A DNA stretch of 64,000 nt, taken from positions 1,736,001 to 1,800,000 of the forward strand of contig JAPCWB010000001.1 in the NCBI GenBank assembly GCA_025938935.1, given 5' to 3'. This document shows, one piece after another, positions 28,077-37,556 of the stretch. The notes under the pieces were generated by a model. That model had not been told where the DNA came from. It saw only the letters and a list, made by a program, of their open reading frames with translations, and did not search any database. The stretch comes from Novosphingobium sp. MW5. Its GTDB lineage: Bacteria; Pseudomonadota; Alphaproteobacteria; Sphingomonadales; Sphingomonadaceae. The stretch's first letter is position 1. Each line of letters begins with the position of its first letter. The translations under genes and the position numbers were made by a program.

Positions 28077-29348
28077 TTACCAGACCGGGCGCTGCAACTG
28101 CGCCGCGCGGCGTTCGCGGATGATTGCCTGGCGCTGCTCCGGCGTGACCGTGCCGGTATCGGCGGGGAGGTGTGAGCGGACTTCGCCAAGCTTGACCTTG
28201 GTAACCATCGGTACTGGCTGGCTGTCGCACTCCATCCAGCGGCCCTGGATCAGGCCCTTCGCATGACCGGCGGTATCGAGCCAGTTCGGCACGCCCGGAT
28301 CCTTGCCGGATACGACAATGCGCAGCCTGCCGTCGCTGTCCGGCGCGGCCTGAGCATGGTTGAGGCTCGAGTGGTTGTTGTACCAGTCGGTCGTCTCGTA
28401 AAGCTCGTTGGTCAGGATCAGTGAGCGGTATCGGCAAGTCTTCGGTACGGCGCTCTCGACGATTAGCGCCTCGTCCTCGGCAAGGTCATAGGCGCCTTCG
28501 TAATAGAACTGCCCGGCGAGCCCCCCGGCGCTGGTGATGTCGAAGGTCTTGACCTTGTTCACATATCCTTCCGCGCGCAGCTTTTCGACGTGATCGACGA
28601 ACATCAGCGCCATCATGTCGACCATGCCGGGCAGCGCACGCAGCCGCGCCTCCAGATCGGCGGCTGGGCGGCGCGGTCGGGCGGCGGGCTTGTCGAGCCG
28701 CTCGATCGACAGGGTCGGTGCCTGCTCCTTCGCCCAGTCGGCGCTGACCATGCGGATCATCAGGCGGCTGGCCTGCGGGCGCAGTTCCCACCAGTCGCCG
28801 CGGTGGCCCTTGGGCTTCACCGGGCTGAGCAGAACGTCAAAGCGGCCATGCTTGTCGAGCTTGAGTTTTGACAAATCTATATGGCCCCGGCCTTTGCCAG
28901 TCTCTGCATTGCGCGGGACAATCTGGCTGATGATCGCCTGGTTGAGCGACCCGGCCTTGCCGCGAAGCCGGTAGGTGCCCGCGCCATCGACCCGCGCCGA
29001 GCGATAGATCGTATCGGCATTGGGCTGGCCGACGTTGAACAGATAGCCGATCGTCGGCAGGAATTCCGGCGCATTAACATCGCCACCTATCGCGTCGAGG
29101 CTTTGCGAGCTGAGCGATTCCAACGCCAGCCGGGCCACTTCCTGCTGCACCTGCGGATCGCGGCGCATCGCCTCTGGCAAGCGGGCGAGCATGCGGTCGG
29201 GCAGGTCGGAAAGCTTGCCGATCAGCTCGTTCCAGCCGGGCACCGCCGAGCCTTTCGGGCTAGTGGTGGCGGGCTGGGCCTGCGCGGCAAGCGGCGCAAT
29301 GGCCGCCGCGCCAAGGGCAAGCAGGGCGAGCAGGCGCTTGGGTTTCAT
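28077..29348 (-). CDS. secreted DUF1214-type protein
   Basis: 423 residues. The ATG at 29348 starts a signal peptide (MKPKRLLALLALGAAAIAPLAAQAQ), with AGAGGAT upstream. The mature part has NADTIYRSARVDGAGTYRLRGK, a form seen in DUF1254/DUF1214 proteins, and the C-terminal LILTNELYETTDWYNNHSSLN with IVVSGKDPGVPNWLDTAGHAKG, which is the DUF1214 hallmark. Function of the family is not defined. It is probably the second gene after the 30363-29446 gene on the same strand. Confidence 0.8.
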   Translation of the reverse strand: MKPKRLLALLALGAAAIAPLAAQAQPATTSPKGSAVPGWNELIGKLSDLPDRMLARLPEAMRRDPQVQQEVARLALESLSSQSLDAIGGDVNAPEFLPTIGYLFNVGQPNADTIYRSARVDGAGTYRLRGKAGSLNQAIISQIVPRNAETGKGRGHIDLSKLKLDKHGRFDVLLSPVKPKGHRGDWWELRPQASRLMIRMVSADWAKEQAPTLSIERLDKPAARPRRPAADLEARLRALPGMVDMMALMFVDHVEKLRAEGYVNKVKTFDITSAGGLAGQFYYEGAYDLAEDEALIVESAVPKTCRYRSLILTNELYETTDWYNNHSSLNHAQAAPDSDGRLRIVVSGKDPGVPNWLDTAGHAKGLIQGRWMECDSQPVPMVTKVKLGEVRSHLPADTGTVTPEQRQAIIRERRAAQLQRPVW

Positions 29349-29445
29349 GGTCAGGCATCCTCTGCGAACTAGGTTTCGTCGCAGGGTTGCATGAGCATCG
29401 CGCAGGGCAAAGCGGCAGGCCCGCTCCATCGCCCCCGCGTCAGGC

Positions 29446-30363
29446 CTATTTGCTGGTCGCCAGCGCGCTCGATACGTCCTTGACCAGACGTCCGCGATGA
29501 TAGCGGCCCTCGCGGTCCATCGGCATCTTGTAGAGCGCCTTTAGCAGCGCCTCGTCCTGCGGAGTGATCTCACCCGGGGCCGGCCTGCCTTCGAACAGCG
29601 AGAGGATCGAATCCCCCGGCATCGGACCCTGCGGCCAGACTTCGGCCAAGGTAACCATCGCGGCATAGTCGATCACCGCGTCGAATTGCTTGCCCTCAGC
29701 CAGCTTCACATCGACCACCACCGTGGCAAGGTCGATCGACCGCTTGGTCTGGGTGGCGACAACGCTGGTGCGGTAGGAGTTCGTGAAGGTCCCGGTGACG
29801 TTGGACGACGCGCCCGAGGTGGATTCCGTGCCGCCTCCGCCGCCGCCCTCGTTCGACATGTTCATCCACGGCGGCGGGGCGCCCATTCCTGGCATGCCGT
29901 CATGGCTGCGGACCTGGCTGGAATACCACCAGCGCACGGGATCGTTGCCGGTCAGCAGGCGTTCGCGCTGCGAATGCGGGACTTCGGACAGCTGGCGCGG
30001 GTCCATCGAATTGATCCGCTGGATCAGGTCGGTGCCAAGCTCGGTAAAGGTGATCAGGATGTTCGGTTTGCACCCTTCCTTGGCCACCCGCGCGCCGATG
30101 TTGGCGGCGACCTGCCGGATCCGGCTTGTGACCATCGCCGCCTTGTCATCAACGATGCCCACGGCTTTCGGACAGATCGGATCGACCCACCGCGCTGCCG
30201 GTTTGACGGTGGTGACAATGCCGATGTTCTGGACGAAGGCCTGCGCCTGCTCGCGCGCCTGCTCCTTGCTCAGCGCCTTGCCTTTCACGACAATGTCATC
30301 GGCCAGCGCTGGCTGGGCCAAAAGGCCAAGGCCGGTTGCCAGAAGCAAACTCTTACCCTGCAT
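29446..30363 (-). CDS. secreted protein of unknown function
   Basis: 305 residues from the ATG at 30363, with a signal peptide (MQGKSLLLATGLGLLAQPALAD). The body has KEQAREQAQAFVQNIG, WVDPICPKAVGIVDDKAAMVTSRI and a paired Cys (EGCKPNILITFTE), then a Gly/Ser-rich spacer (NMSNEGGGGGGTESTSGA) and a second alpha/beta part. I have seen this layout only in unnamed sphingomonad proteins. Periplasmic or secreted location is likely. No enzyme motif is seen. Confidence 0.7.
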   Translation of the reverse strand: MQGKSLLLATGLGLLAQPALADDIVVKGKALSKEQAREQAQAFVQNIGIVTTVKPAARWVDPICPKAVGIVDDKAAMVTSRIRQVAANIGARVAKEGCKPNILITFTELGTDLIQRINSMDPRQLSEVPHSQRERLLTGNDPVRWWYSSQVRSHDGMPGMGAPPPWMNMSNEGGGGGGTESTSGASSNVTGTFTNSYRTSVVATQTKRSIDLATVVVDVKLAEGKQFDAVIDYAAMVTLAEVWPQGPMPGDSILSLFEGRPAPGEITPQDEALLKALYKMPMDREGRYHRGRLVKDVSSALATSK

Positions 30364-30470
30364 AGGTTTTCTCCCGCTCACCGCAGCTTAACCCCGGCAT
30401 GGGAAATCAGATAGCGGCAGAATACCGGCGCGCCCTCCGCTCGTCGCAGCCTTAAGGCGCTCTGGCGGCA

Positions 30471-31283
30471 CTACTCGAGCGCGGCGCGCGCCTTCATCAG
30501 GTTGCGGCTTCGTTCGCGCAGCTTGCCGGGCATCCACTTGGCGGCAAAGGCCATCGACTTGGCCGTCTTGCCGACAAGGTTGTGCACCTTGGTGCCGCCG
30601 TTGACCGCGTTCCACACCGTTTCCGCCGCGACTTCCACCGGCGTGAATTCCAGCCCGGCGCGCACCACGCTGTCGCGCTTGGAGACGTTGCTCTTCTTGT
30701 TCGCCGGCCCCGCAAGGATGCCGGTATCGATGAAGCTGGGCATCAGCGAGCAGACGTGGATGCCATCGTCGCGCCATTCGATGTCGAGCGCCTCGGTAAA
30801 GCCGCGCACCGCGAACTTGGTGGCGGAATAGAGCGCCAACCCGCCCGAGCCGTAAAGGCCCGCCGCGCTCGCCGTGTTGACCAGAGAGGAGCCGGGCGCT
30901 GCCGCCTTGAGGTAGGGATAGGCCGCCTGCGCGCCATAGACCACGCCGGTGACGTTGATCGCGATCAGCGTGTCGATCTCGTCCTTGTCGAGCTCGGCCA
31001 GCATTCCGCCGGTGCCGATGCCGGCATTGTTGAACAACACGTCGATGCGCCCGCCGCTGGCCTTGGCGAATGCGGCCAGTTGGTCGTCCCAAGCCTCGCG
31101 GTCACGCACGTCGAGCTTGTGGGTGGAGCAGGAGCCCGGCGGCAGCAGCGATTTCGTCTCGGCCATGCCGCTGTCGGATATGTCGGCAACCCCGATGAAC
31201 CACCCGCGCGCGGCGAACCAGATGGCCACCGCCCGGCCAATGCCCGACCCGCCGCCGGTAATGAAAATGGCTTTGCGTTCCAT
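30471..31283 (-). CDS. SDR family oxidoreductase
   Basis: 270 residues of the classical short-chain dehydrogenase family. Cofactor loop TGGGSGIGRAVA (residues 9-20), an acidic GVADISD that favours NAD(H), then NNAGIGTGG, a catalytic Ser in VNTASAAG and YSATK. The ATG at 31283 follows GGGAGAG. It is close to the SDRs often found with sphingomonad lipid or aromatic metabolism, but the substrate cannot be read. Longer frames upstream have no start site. Confidence 0.9.
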   Translation of the reverse strand: MERKAIFITGGGSGIGRAVAIWFAARGWFIGVADISDSGMAETKSLLPPGSCSTHKLDVRDREAWDDQLAAFAKASGGRIDVLFNNAGIGTGGMLAELDKDEIDTLIAINVTGVVYGAQAAYPYLKAAAPGSSLVNTASAAGLYGSGGLALYSATKFAVRGFTEALDIEWRDDGIHVCSLMPSFIDTGILAGPANKKSNVSKRDSVVRAGLEFTPVEVAAETVWNAVNGGTKVHNLVGKTAKSMAFAAKWMPGKLRERSRNLMKARAALE

Positions 31284-31490
31284 ATGCGTCTCTCCCGTTG
31301 GCGGGGAGGTTAAGCCGATTGGGCGGGGCTTGTCGATTCCGTTACGGAACGGCGGGTGGGCTTGCGGCGGGATGACGAGGCATTTGGTCAGAGCACTGCA
31401 TTTTGGTGACAATACGCAGGCTAATAGCGGTTTCAGCTGACAACATTGCAGCCAATTGCCTAGCATCGACAATTCGGCGATACGAAGACG

Positions 31491-31940
31491 ATGAAATTGC
31501 GGTCAAAACTGTTGTTGTGCTTACCGGCTTTGATGGCTTTTGGCTGCATGGAAAGTAGCCCGGAGAAGCCTTCAAGACCTGATCATGTGCCTCAGGACGC
31601 CGAGTGGATTGGCGGTTTGGATGGTGGGAGGTGGCACCACTGCAAGCTCCGAACGAACGGTTTGGTAGATTGCACACAGTGGGAGAGGGACTTTATATAT
31701 ACCACTCAAACATTTAAGCTTTGTGGAGGGCAGAATCCATCTAAGTGGGCAGGCTTCATCTCAGGTAGTGGCGAAGACCGAGTACGCACCAAAGATACCG
31801 CATTCGAACTTGTCCCAATCGGTCCAATGACAGTCTATCGTGATGGCAAAGTTTGGAAGGATGAGACTGAAAACGCCCGTTCATCATTTCCGGGCAAATT
31901 AGATATATCCTGCCCAATCCGGCTTGTCCCAGGATCGTAA
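31491..31940 (+). CDS. hypothetical lipoprotein in a low-GC patch
   Basis: 149 residues. MKLRSKLLLCLPALMAFGCMESS is a lipoprotein signal with Cys at residue 19. The mature part has four more cysteines (HHCKLRTNGLVDC, KLCGG, ISCPIRL), probably two disulphides. The bases 31681-31740 contain 25 G+C in 60, far under the surroundings, which suggests acquired DNA. No family recognised. The ribosome site is weak (GAAG). Confidence 0.6.
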   Translation: MKLRSKLLLCLPALMAFGCMESSPEKPSRPDHVPQDAEWIGGLDGGRWHHCKLRTNGLVDCTQWERDFIYTTQTFKLCGGQNPSKWAGFISGSGEDRVRTKDTAFELVPIGPMTVYRDGKVWKDETENARSSFPGKLDISCPIRLVPGS

Positions 31941-32031
31941 GCTCAAAAGAGAATGGCAAAAAACCACGATAAATCAGTCGTTGCGGCTGTGGTTTAAACC
32001 ACCCGATAGCGGACAGAGAGCAGCCTGCCGA

Positions 32032-32649
32032 CTACAACGCCGCATTATTATAACAATGCCACGTAAAAATCGCCGCCGCCCCCCTGTGCGGACGCCAGCC
32101 TTCCGCGAGCACCCGCGTCTCCTTCTCCGAAGGTCGCTCCTCCAGCCCCAGAATCCGGTGCAGCCCCGCCTGCACGGCCAGGTCGCCCGCCGGCCAGATG
32201 TCGGGCCGCCCTTCAGCGAACAGCAGGTAGATCTCGGCGCTCCAGCGGCCGATGCCCTTGATGCGGGTGAGGAGTTCGATGGCTTCCTCGTCATCGGCCG
32301 GCAGGGCGTCGAAGGTCAGGTCGCCGGAAAGGACCATTTCGCACAGACTGCGGGCATATCCCTGTTTCTGCCGCGAAAGGCCGCAGGCGCGCAGTTCGTC
32401 GAACTCGCTGGCGATCAGCTTTTCCGGGGCAACGTCCTCGCCCAGGTGCGCCTCCAGCTTGCGCCACATAGAGGCGGCGGCGGCGACGCTGACTTGCTGG
32501 CCGACGATGGTGCGCAGCAGGGTGGCATAGCCGCGTTCCCGGATACGCGGTTCGGGGTAGCCGGCGATCTCCAGCGCGCGGGCCATCTTGGGTTCGGCGG
32601 CGGCGATGGCATCCAGCCCTTCGCGGATCGCCTCTGCGCTCAATCCCAT
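32032..32649 (-). CDS. DNA-3-methyladenine glycosylase (AlkA-like, HhH-GPD)
   Basis: Base-excision repair of alkylated bases. 205 residues. The helix-hairpin-helix LLTRIKGIGRWSAEIYLLFA is followed by the GPD part RPDIWPAGDLAVQ, whose Asp is the catalytic residue. The N-terminal region has TIVGQQVSVAAAASMWRKL. It lacks the N-terminal extra domain of E. coli AlkA, as many alphaproteobacterial forms do. The ATG at 32649 is used; an in-frame earlier start has no support. Confidence 0.92.
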   Translation of the reverse strand: MGLSAEAIREGLDAIAAAEPKMARALEIAGYPEPRIRERGYATLLRTIVGQQVSVAAAASMWRKLEAHLGEDVAPEKLIASEFDELRACGLSRQKQGYARSLCEMVLSGDLTFDALPADDEEAIELLTRIKGIGRWSAEIYLLFAEGRPDIWPAGDLAVQAGLHRILGLEERPSEKETRVLAEGWRPHRGAAAIFTWHCYNNAAL

Positions 32650-32763
32650 GATCCACCGTATATCATATCTTGACGCGCTTTCCTGTCTTGCCAAAGGCAG
32701 GCCGCATCATTAGCAGCGCCGCCAAAGCCCGCAACCGGGCCGCGCTACATAGGGAAAACAGCA

Positions 32764-33081
32764 ATGGCCAAGCTTGTTATCGTCAACCGCGAAGGCGAGG
32801 AAACCGAAGTCGACGTGAAGAACGGTTATACCGTCATGGAAGCCATCCGTGACAACGGCTTTGACGAACTGCTGGCGCTGTGCGGCGGCTGCTGCTCCTG
32901 CGCAACCTGCCACGTCGTCGTCGACCCGGCCTTTGCCGACAAGATCCCCGCCATGGGCCCGGATGAGAACGACCTGCTCGACAGCTCGGACCACCGCGTC
33001 GAAACCTCGCGCCTGTCGTGCCAGATCAAGATGACCGACGATCTGGACGGCCTGCGCGTGACGATCGCCGAAGAAGACTGA
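32764..33081 (+). CDS. 2Fe-2S ferredoxin (adrenodoxin/putidaredoxin type)
   Basis: Electron carrier of 105 residues. The cluster ligands are in [15 protein letters not shown] (C-x5-C-x2-C) with a last Cys in [27 protein letters not shown] is the acidic partner-binding helix. The normal Ser or Ala before the second ligand is Cys here (GGCCSC), a small variant. It could serve a P450 or Fe-S assembly; no partner is adjacent. It is followed by cysK on the same strand. Confidence 0.94.
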   Translation: MAKLVIVNREGEETEVDVKNGYTVMEAIRDNGFDELLALCGGCCSCATCHVVVDPAFADKIPAMGPDENDLLDSSDHRVETSRLSCQIKMTDDLDGLRVTIAEED

Positions 33082-33156
33082 GTTAAGAGTCAGGCTTTCC
33101 GGGGGCAAAGCGCAAATCGATTGCGCCGCGCCCATGTCGCTCTTACCTTTCGCGGT

Positions 33157-34170
33157 ATGACTGCAACGGCTGTCCGCAATTCGCTCGACCTGATTGGCAA
33201 CACCCCGCTCGTCCTCCTGAAGGGGCCGAGCGAGGCGGCTGGCTGCGAGATCTGGGGCAAGTGCGAATTCGCCAACCCCGGCGCCTCGGTGAAAGACCGG
33301 GCGGCGCTGTGGATCGTCCGCGATGCCGAGGCGCGCGGCGAACTCAAGCCCGGCGGCACGGTGGTGGAAGGCACGGCGGGTAATACCGGCATTGGCATCG
33401 CGCTGGTCGCCAATGCGCTCGGTTACAAGACCGTGATCGTCATGCCGGACAACCAGTCCAAGGAAAAGATGGACACGCTGCGGGCGCTGGGCGCGCAGCT
33501 GGTGCTGGTGCCGCCGACCAAGTTTTCCGACCCGGCGCACTTCGTCCACACCTCGCGCCGCCTGGCGGAGGAGACCGAGGGCGCGGTCTGGGCCAACCAG
33601 TTCGACAATGTCGCCAACCGCAAGGCGCATATCGAAAGCACCGCGCCGGAAATCTGGGAGCAGATGGGCGGGCGGATCGACGGCTTCACCTGCGCCGCCG
33701 GTACCGGTGGGACCATCGCGGGCGTGGGCCTCGGCCTCAAGGAATTCGACGAGAACATCCGCATCGCGCTGACCGATCCGCACGGCGCGGCGCTCTACAA
33801 CTATTACGCGAACGGAGAGCTTCTGGCCGAAGGGTCCTCTGTGGCTGAAGGCATCGGGCAGGGGCGCATCACCGCCAATCTCGAAGGCGCCCCGATCGAC
33901 ACGCAGTTCCGCATTTCCGATGAGCAAGGCCTTGAATGGGTCAGCCGCCTGCTGAGCGAGGAAGGCCTGTGCCTGGGCCTGTCCAGCGGGATCAACGTTG
34001 CCGGTGCGGTGGCGCTTGGCCAGCAGCTGGTGGCCGAAGGGCGCAAGGACGTGCGCGTGGCGACGATCCTGTGCGATACCGGCTTCCGTTACCTCTCCTC
34101 GCTCTACAATGCCGATTGGCTGGCTTCCAAGGGCCTCCCCGTATTCCCATGGTTGCGCGCCGCCGAGTGA
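33157..34170 (+). CDS. cysK: cysteine synthase (O-acetylserine sulfhydrylase)
   Basis: PLP enzyme that makes cysteine from O-acetylserine and sulfide. 337 residues. LIGNTPLVLL (14-23), the PLP lysine in NPGASVKDRAA, the substrate loop VEGTAGNTGIGIALV and the phosphate-binding GTGGTIAGVG are all present. In this loop TAGNTG replaces the usual TSGNTG, a change also seen in other alphaproteobacterial forms. The ATG at 33157 is used rather than a TTG at 33121. Follows the ferredoxin gene. Confidence 0.93.
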   Translation: MTATAVRNSLDLIGNTPLVLLKGPSEAAGCEIWGKCEFANPGASVKDRAALWIVRDAEARGELKPGGTVVEGTAGNTGIGIALVANALGYKTVIVMPDNQSKEKMDTLRALGAQLVLVPPTKFSDPAHFVHTSRRLAEETEGAVWANQFDNVANRKAHIESTAPEIWEQMGGRIDGFTCAAGTGGTIAGVGLGLKEFDENIRIALTDPHGAALYNYYANGELLAEGSSVAEGIGQGRITANLEGAPIDTQFRISDEQGLEWVSRLLSEEGLCLGLSSGINVAGAVALGQQLVAEGRKDVRVATILCDTGFRYLSSLYNADWLASKGLPVFPWLRAAE

Positions 34171-34189
34171 AGTTGTAAACCGCATTCCA

Positions 34190-34513
34190 ATGGCAACACG
34201 GCCGAACGATAGTCCGACGGGTCCCGGACCGCAGCACCTGCAGCTGCCCAATGCGCGAGAGCTTCGCGCACAGGCTGTGCATCGCCTGCAGATCGGCGTC
34301 TTCGGGCTTGCCGCCATGCTCCTCCTCGTCGGCCTCGCCAACATCATCATGGACCGCGCCAGGCAGGCGGAAGCCGGCGTTGCCGGCGCATCGACCGAGC
34401 AGGTGGACGCGCCGAAGAAGGCCAACAGCGACCCGCTTGCCGATATCGGCGCCGTGCCATCGCCCGAGGCGGACAAGCCCGCCGCCAGCGCTGCCGCGGC
34501 ACCCGCACGCTGA
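34190..34513 (+). CDS. single-pass membrane protein, unknown function
   Basis: 107 residues. After a polar N-terminus (MATRPNDSPTGPGP...) and a basic helix (ARELRAQAVHRLQ) comes one membrane helix (IGVFGLAAMLLLVGLANIIM), then an Ala/Pro-rich periplasmic tail. It is 19 nt after cysK and its stop touches the next gene, so the three may be one transcript. No domain recognised. Confidence 0.65.
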   Translation: MATRPNDSPTGPGPQHLQLPNARELRAQAVHRLQIGVFGLAAMLLLVGLANIIMDRARQAEAGVAGASTEQVDAPKKANSDPLADIGAVPSPEADKPAASAAAAPAR

Positions 34514-34539
34514 TCCGCCAAAGCGCGATCGTCGCGGCT

Positions 34540-35211
34540 ATGGCTGCCGCGCTTCTGGGTGCCTGCACCGGTCAGGCCAGTACGCAGCGCAATGTTGCCG
34601 TGATGACCAGCCTGCCCATCCTGTGGACCGAGGAACCGAGCATCGGCGCGATGCTCGGCGCGCGTGACAAACCGCCGCATTGGGCGAAGGCCTTGCTGGA
34701 GGGCAGGGGCGCGCTTGTGCCGCTTGATCGGATCGCAAACGAAACCATGCGCGGGGTGGACCTCGCCGTTCTCGCCCAACCGCGCCCGCTCGCGCCCGAA
34801 GAGATGGTCGCGCTCGACCGCTGGGTGCGTGGAGGCGGGCGTTTGCTGCTCTTCGCCGATCCGATGCTCACCGCGCACTCGATCTTCCCGCTGGGTGACC
34901 CGCGCCGGCCGCAGGCCATTGCCATGGTCGATCCCCTGCTGGCGCATTGGGGGCTGCAACTGGACTACGATGATGATGCGGTGGAGGGCGAGAAGGTCAT
35001 GAGGGCGGGCGCGATAGACCTGCCGGTGAACTTGCCTGGCTCGCTGAAAGGCCGTGGCTCGCGGTGTTCGGTCGACGGATCGGGTCTCGTCGCCACATGC
35101 CGGATCGGACAGGGCCGGGCGGTGGTGGTTGCCGACGCGAACCTGCTTGAAAGCGAAAGCGGAGCGAGTGCCCCGGATCTCGCGCAAGTCTGCGCTCTCT
35201 GCCCTGCTTGA
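34540..35211 (+). CDS. GldG/DUF4350-like lipoprotein
   Basis: At least 223 residues. LLGACTGQ is a lipobox. The mature part PILWTEEPSIGAML, LDLAVLAQPRPLAPEEMVALDRWVRGGGRLLLFADPML is close to the uncharacterised ABC-type GldG or DUF4350 fold, an alpha/beta domain with no enzyme motif. The ATG at 34540 leaves a signal with no basic residues. A CTG at 34510, overlapping the preceding TGA, would add IRQSAIVAA and give a proper signal peptide; that start is inference. Confidence 0.65.
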   Translation: MAAALLGACTGQASTQRNVAVMTSLPILWTEEPSIGAMLGARDKPPHWAKALLEGRGALVPLDRIANETMRGVDLAVLAQPRPLAPEEMVALDRWVRGGGRLLLFADPMLTAHSIFPLGDPRRPQAIAMVDPLLAHWGLQLDYDDDAVEGEKVMRAGAIDLPVNLPGSLKGRGSRCSVDGSGLVATCRIGQGRAVVVADANLLESESGASAPDLAQVCALCPA

Positions 35212-35590
35212 CCTTGTGGATAAACGGCCATGACGGGCGCTTCGGGGAAAACCGGGGTGAACCCGGGGACGTGTCGGGCGCGCCAAAAGTTCCTATGTAA
35301 AATCAATAAGATAATCGCTTCCCAAATTCATGGTTTCACGCTCGTTAACTGTCATAGAATAGAATAAAAACAGTGCTTTAACGAGAATTTCCCGAAAAAA
35401 CCGAGTCTACCCCTTTCCACCCCGCCGGACCTGCGATATGCATAGGGTCCGGTCGGGATGAATCCATTTGCCGATTCCTCAAGCAGGGGAGTCAGCCGGC
35501 AGCGAGGGCGCGCTGCCGGGCGAGGAAGATTTTGTCCCGTTGACGGGTTGGATTTCGGTGGGGCTGGGGCGAGTGAGCGACGGGCCGGTC
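35212..35590. other. upstream region of the dcw cluster
   Basis: This 379-nt stretch precedes mraZ. It starts with a perfect DnaA box TGTGGATAA (35215-35223). From about 35290 to 35400 it is A/T-rich, in contrast to the cluster, which suggests the main dcw promoter is here; no -35/-10 pair is clear. I see no MraZ-type TGGG direct repeats. A longer mraZ reading from TTG at 35468 would occupy its last part. Confidence 0.5.
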
Positions 35591-36079
35591 ATGTACAGCG
35601 GGAAGGAGGTCACGGCCAAGGTTGGCGGTGATCGCTTCGTGCTGCCGCCCGAATTCCGCCACCTCGTCCGCGAAAGCTCCGGCGGCCAGCGCATCGTCTG
35701 CCTTCAGGCACATCCCACCCGTCCCTGCCTCATGGGTTTCGGCCTTTCCCACCGGACCGAACTCGAAGCGCGCATCGACAAGGAAGAGGCGATGGCGCTC
35801 GAACTGGGCAAGAGCTTCGAGCGCGAAGACCGCGAGATCGAGCTGTTCAGCTTCGAAAAGATCCCCTTCGATGATAGCGGCCGGTTCGCCCTGCCGGTCG
35901 ACCTGCTCGAACACGCCGGGATCACCGACAAGGTCTATTTCCAGGCCTCGATGCGCCACTTCCTGATCTACAATCCCGATCTGGTTGCGGACATGAGCGA
36001 CGAGGACGCGAGCCCCACGATCAAGCGCAACTGCGCCGCCGCGCTCGCCCGCTTCAAGGCCGGAAAGGGCGCGAAATGA
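35591..36079 (+). CDS. mraZ: MraZ, transcriptional regulator of the dcw cluster
   Basis: DNA-binding regulator, first gene of the dcw cluster. 162 residues from the ATG at 35591 ([23 protein letters not shown]). It has the two SpoVT/AbrB-like units: [14 protein letters not shown] and, in the second half, [18 protein letters not shown]. The open frame extends 41 codons upstream to a TTG at 35468, so the true start is open; the ATG fits other MraZ proteins. The stop overlaps rsmH by 4 nt. Confidence 0.9.
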   Translation: MYSGKEVTAKVGGDRFVLPPEFRHLVRESSGGQRIVCLQAHPTRPCLMGFGLSHRTELEARIDKEEAMALELGKSFEREDREIELFSFEKIPFDDSGRFALPVDLLEHAGITDKVYFQASMRHFLIYNPDLVADMSDEDASPTIKRNCAAALARFKAGKGAK

Positions 36080-37044
36080 CCGGCGCGCCGCACATCCCCG
36101 TCCTGCTCGACGAAGTGATCGAGGCGCTGGCCCCTGCGCCCGGTTCGCTGATCGTCGATGCCACCTTCGGCGCAGGCGGTTACACCCGCCGCCTGCTCGA
36201 TGCCGGGGCGACCGTCCACGCCTTTGACCGCGATCCCGATGCCATTGCCGCCGGGCAGCGCTGGGCCGAGACTCAGGGCGAGGAGCCCCGCCTCGTCCTC
36301 CACCCGCGCCGCTTCTCCGAAATGGTTGCCGCCCTGGCCGAGGCCGGCGTTGCCCGCGTCGACGGCGTGGTCATGGACATCGGCGTCTCCTCGATGCAGC
36401 TCGACCAGGCGGAGCGCGGTTTCGCCTTTTCCTCGGATGGCCCGCTAGACATGCGCATGTCGCAGTCCGGCCCGAGCGCGGCCGACTTCCTCAACGAGGC
36501 GGACGAAGCCGACATTGCCGACGTGCTCTACACGCTCGGCGAAGAGCGTCAGTCGCGCCGCGTGGCCCGCGCTATTGTTGCGGCGCGCCCGCTTAGCACC
36601 ACTGGCCAGCTTGCCCATGTCATCCGCAAGGCGCTCGGCTACCGCCCGGGCGCGCCGAAAGACCCGGCCACCCGCTCGTTCCAGGCGATCCGCATTCACA
36701 TCAATGCCGAGCTTGACGAGCTTGAGGCGGCGCTGGCCGCTTCGGAAGTCCTGCTCGGTGAAGGCGGGCGGCTGGCCGTCGTCTCCTTCCATTCCCTTGA
36801 AGACCGCGTCGTGAAGCAGTTTCTCCGCAGGGCCAGCGGTTCCATGCCCTCGGGTTCGCGCTACCTGCCAGAGGCCAACAATGGCCCGGCAGCAACCTTT
36901 GCCGAAGTGTCGAAGGCGGTTCGTCCGTCCGAGGCCGAAACCTCACGCAATCCGCGGGCACGCTCCGCAACCCTGCGCAGCGCCACCCGCACGGCCGCAC
37001 CGCCGCGGCCAGACCTGTCCCGTTCCGAGAGGAGGGCCGCATGA
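36076..37044 (+). CDS. rsmH: 16S rRNA m4C1402 methyltransferase RsmH
   Basis: SAM-dependent enzyme that N4-methylates C1402 of 16S rRNA (formerly MraW). 322 residues. [13 protein letters not shown], the SAM motif [15 protein letters not shown], then [39 protein letters not shown] and [14 protein letters not shown]. Overlaps mraZ before it and ftsL after it, each by the 4-nt ATGA, so translation is linked. The C-terminal tail is basic. Confidence 0.97.
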   Translation: MTGAPHIPVLLDEVIEALAPAPGSLIVDATFGAGGYTRRLLDAGATVHAFDRDPDAIAAGQRWAETQGEEPRLVLHPRRFSEMVAALAEAGVARVDGVVMDIGVSSMQLDQAERGFAFSSDGPLDMRMSQSGPSAADFLNEADEADIADVLYTLGEERQSRRVARAIVAARPLSTTGQLAHVIRKALGYRPGAPKDPATRSFQAIRIHINAELDELEAALAASEVLLGEGGRLAVVSFHSLEDRVVKQFLRRASGSMPSGSRYLPEANNGPAATFAEVSKAVRPSEAETSRNPRARSATLRSATRTAAPPRPDLSRSERRAA

Positions 37045-37556
37045 TCGTAACCCGTTCGCGTATGCAGAAGATCGGTTGGGCCGCGATACTCACGGTCTGT
37101 TTCGCCATGCTCGTCGCGCTGACTTTCCGGGTCAACGCGGTGAAGAGCGAAGTGCGGCTGGTCGAGCGCAAGCTCGTTTCGGTGCAGCAGCAGAAGGAAC
37201 TGCTGAAGACCGAGTTCCAGACCCGCGCCAGCCAGCGCAAGCTGACCGCGCTCAACGATTTCGAATTCGGCTTTAAGGCACCGTCACCGGGCCAGTACCT
37301 CGAAAACGAGCGCCAGCTCGCTGCGCTGGGCAAGCCGCGCGGTGCCGATGCGCCGGCGCCGATCATGGTCGCCAGCGCCGAACGAGACGACGAAGGCACC
37401 AGCAGCTTCCCGACGCTGGTCAACCCGCTCTCCGGCCGCGCCGAAGCCGCTGAGGCCAAGCCTGACAAGCCGCGCCGCGTCGCCACGACCGCCGGGAACC
37501 TCGGTGCGCGGCTGAGCCAGGTGGGTTCGGCCAAGGCCGGTTCGATCCGCGAATGA
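37041..37556 (+). CDS. ftsL: cell division protein FtsL
   Basis: Small bitopic division protein that joins FtsQ and FtsB and helps activate FtsWI. 171 residues. One membrane helix (residues about 9-28, [19 protein letters not shown]) is followed by a coiled coil ([26 protein letters not shown]). It is longer than E. coli FtsL because of a low-complexity tail. Assigned partly by position between rsmH and ftsI, with which it overlaps by 4 nt on each side. Confidence 0.88.
   Translation: MIVTRSRMQKIGWAAILTVCFAMLVALTFRVNAVKSEVRLVERKLVSVQQQKELLKTEFQTRASQRKLTALNDFEFGFKAPSPGQYLENERQLAALGKPRGADAPAPIMVASAERDDEGTSSFPTLVNPLSGRAEAAEAKPDKPRRVATTAGNLGARLSQVGSAKAGSIRE

Noticed and set aside
32710-35286. 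Very long open frame on the minus strand opposite the ferredoxin and cysK genes
   Set aside because: Antisense shadow of real genes; high GC keeps stop codons away, the protein is Arg/Gly-rich with no family features.
35290-35400. CtrA sites in the mraZ upstream region
   Set aside because: TTAAC half-sites occur, but no TTAA-N7-TTAA pair is present.
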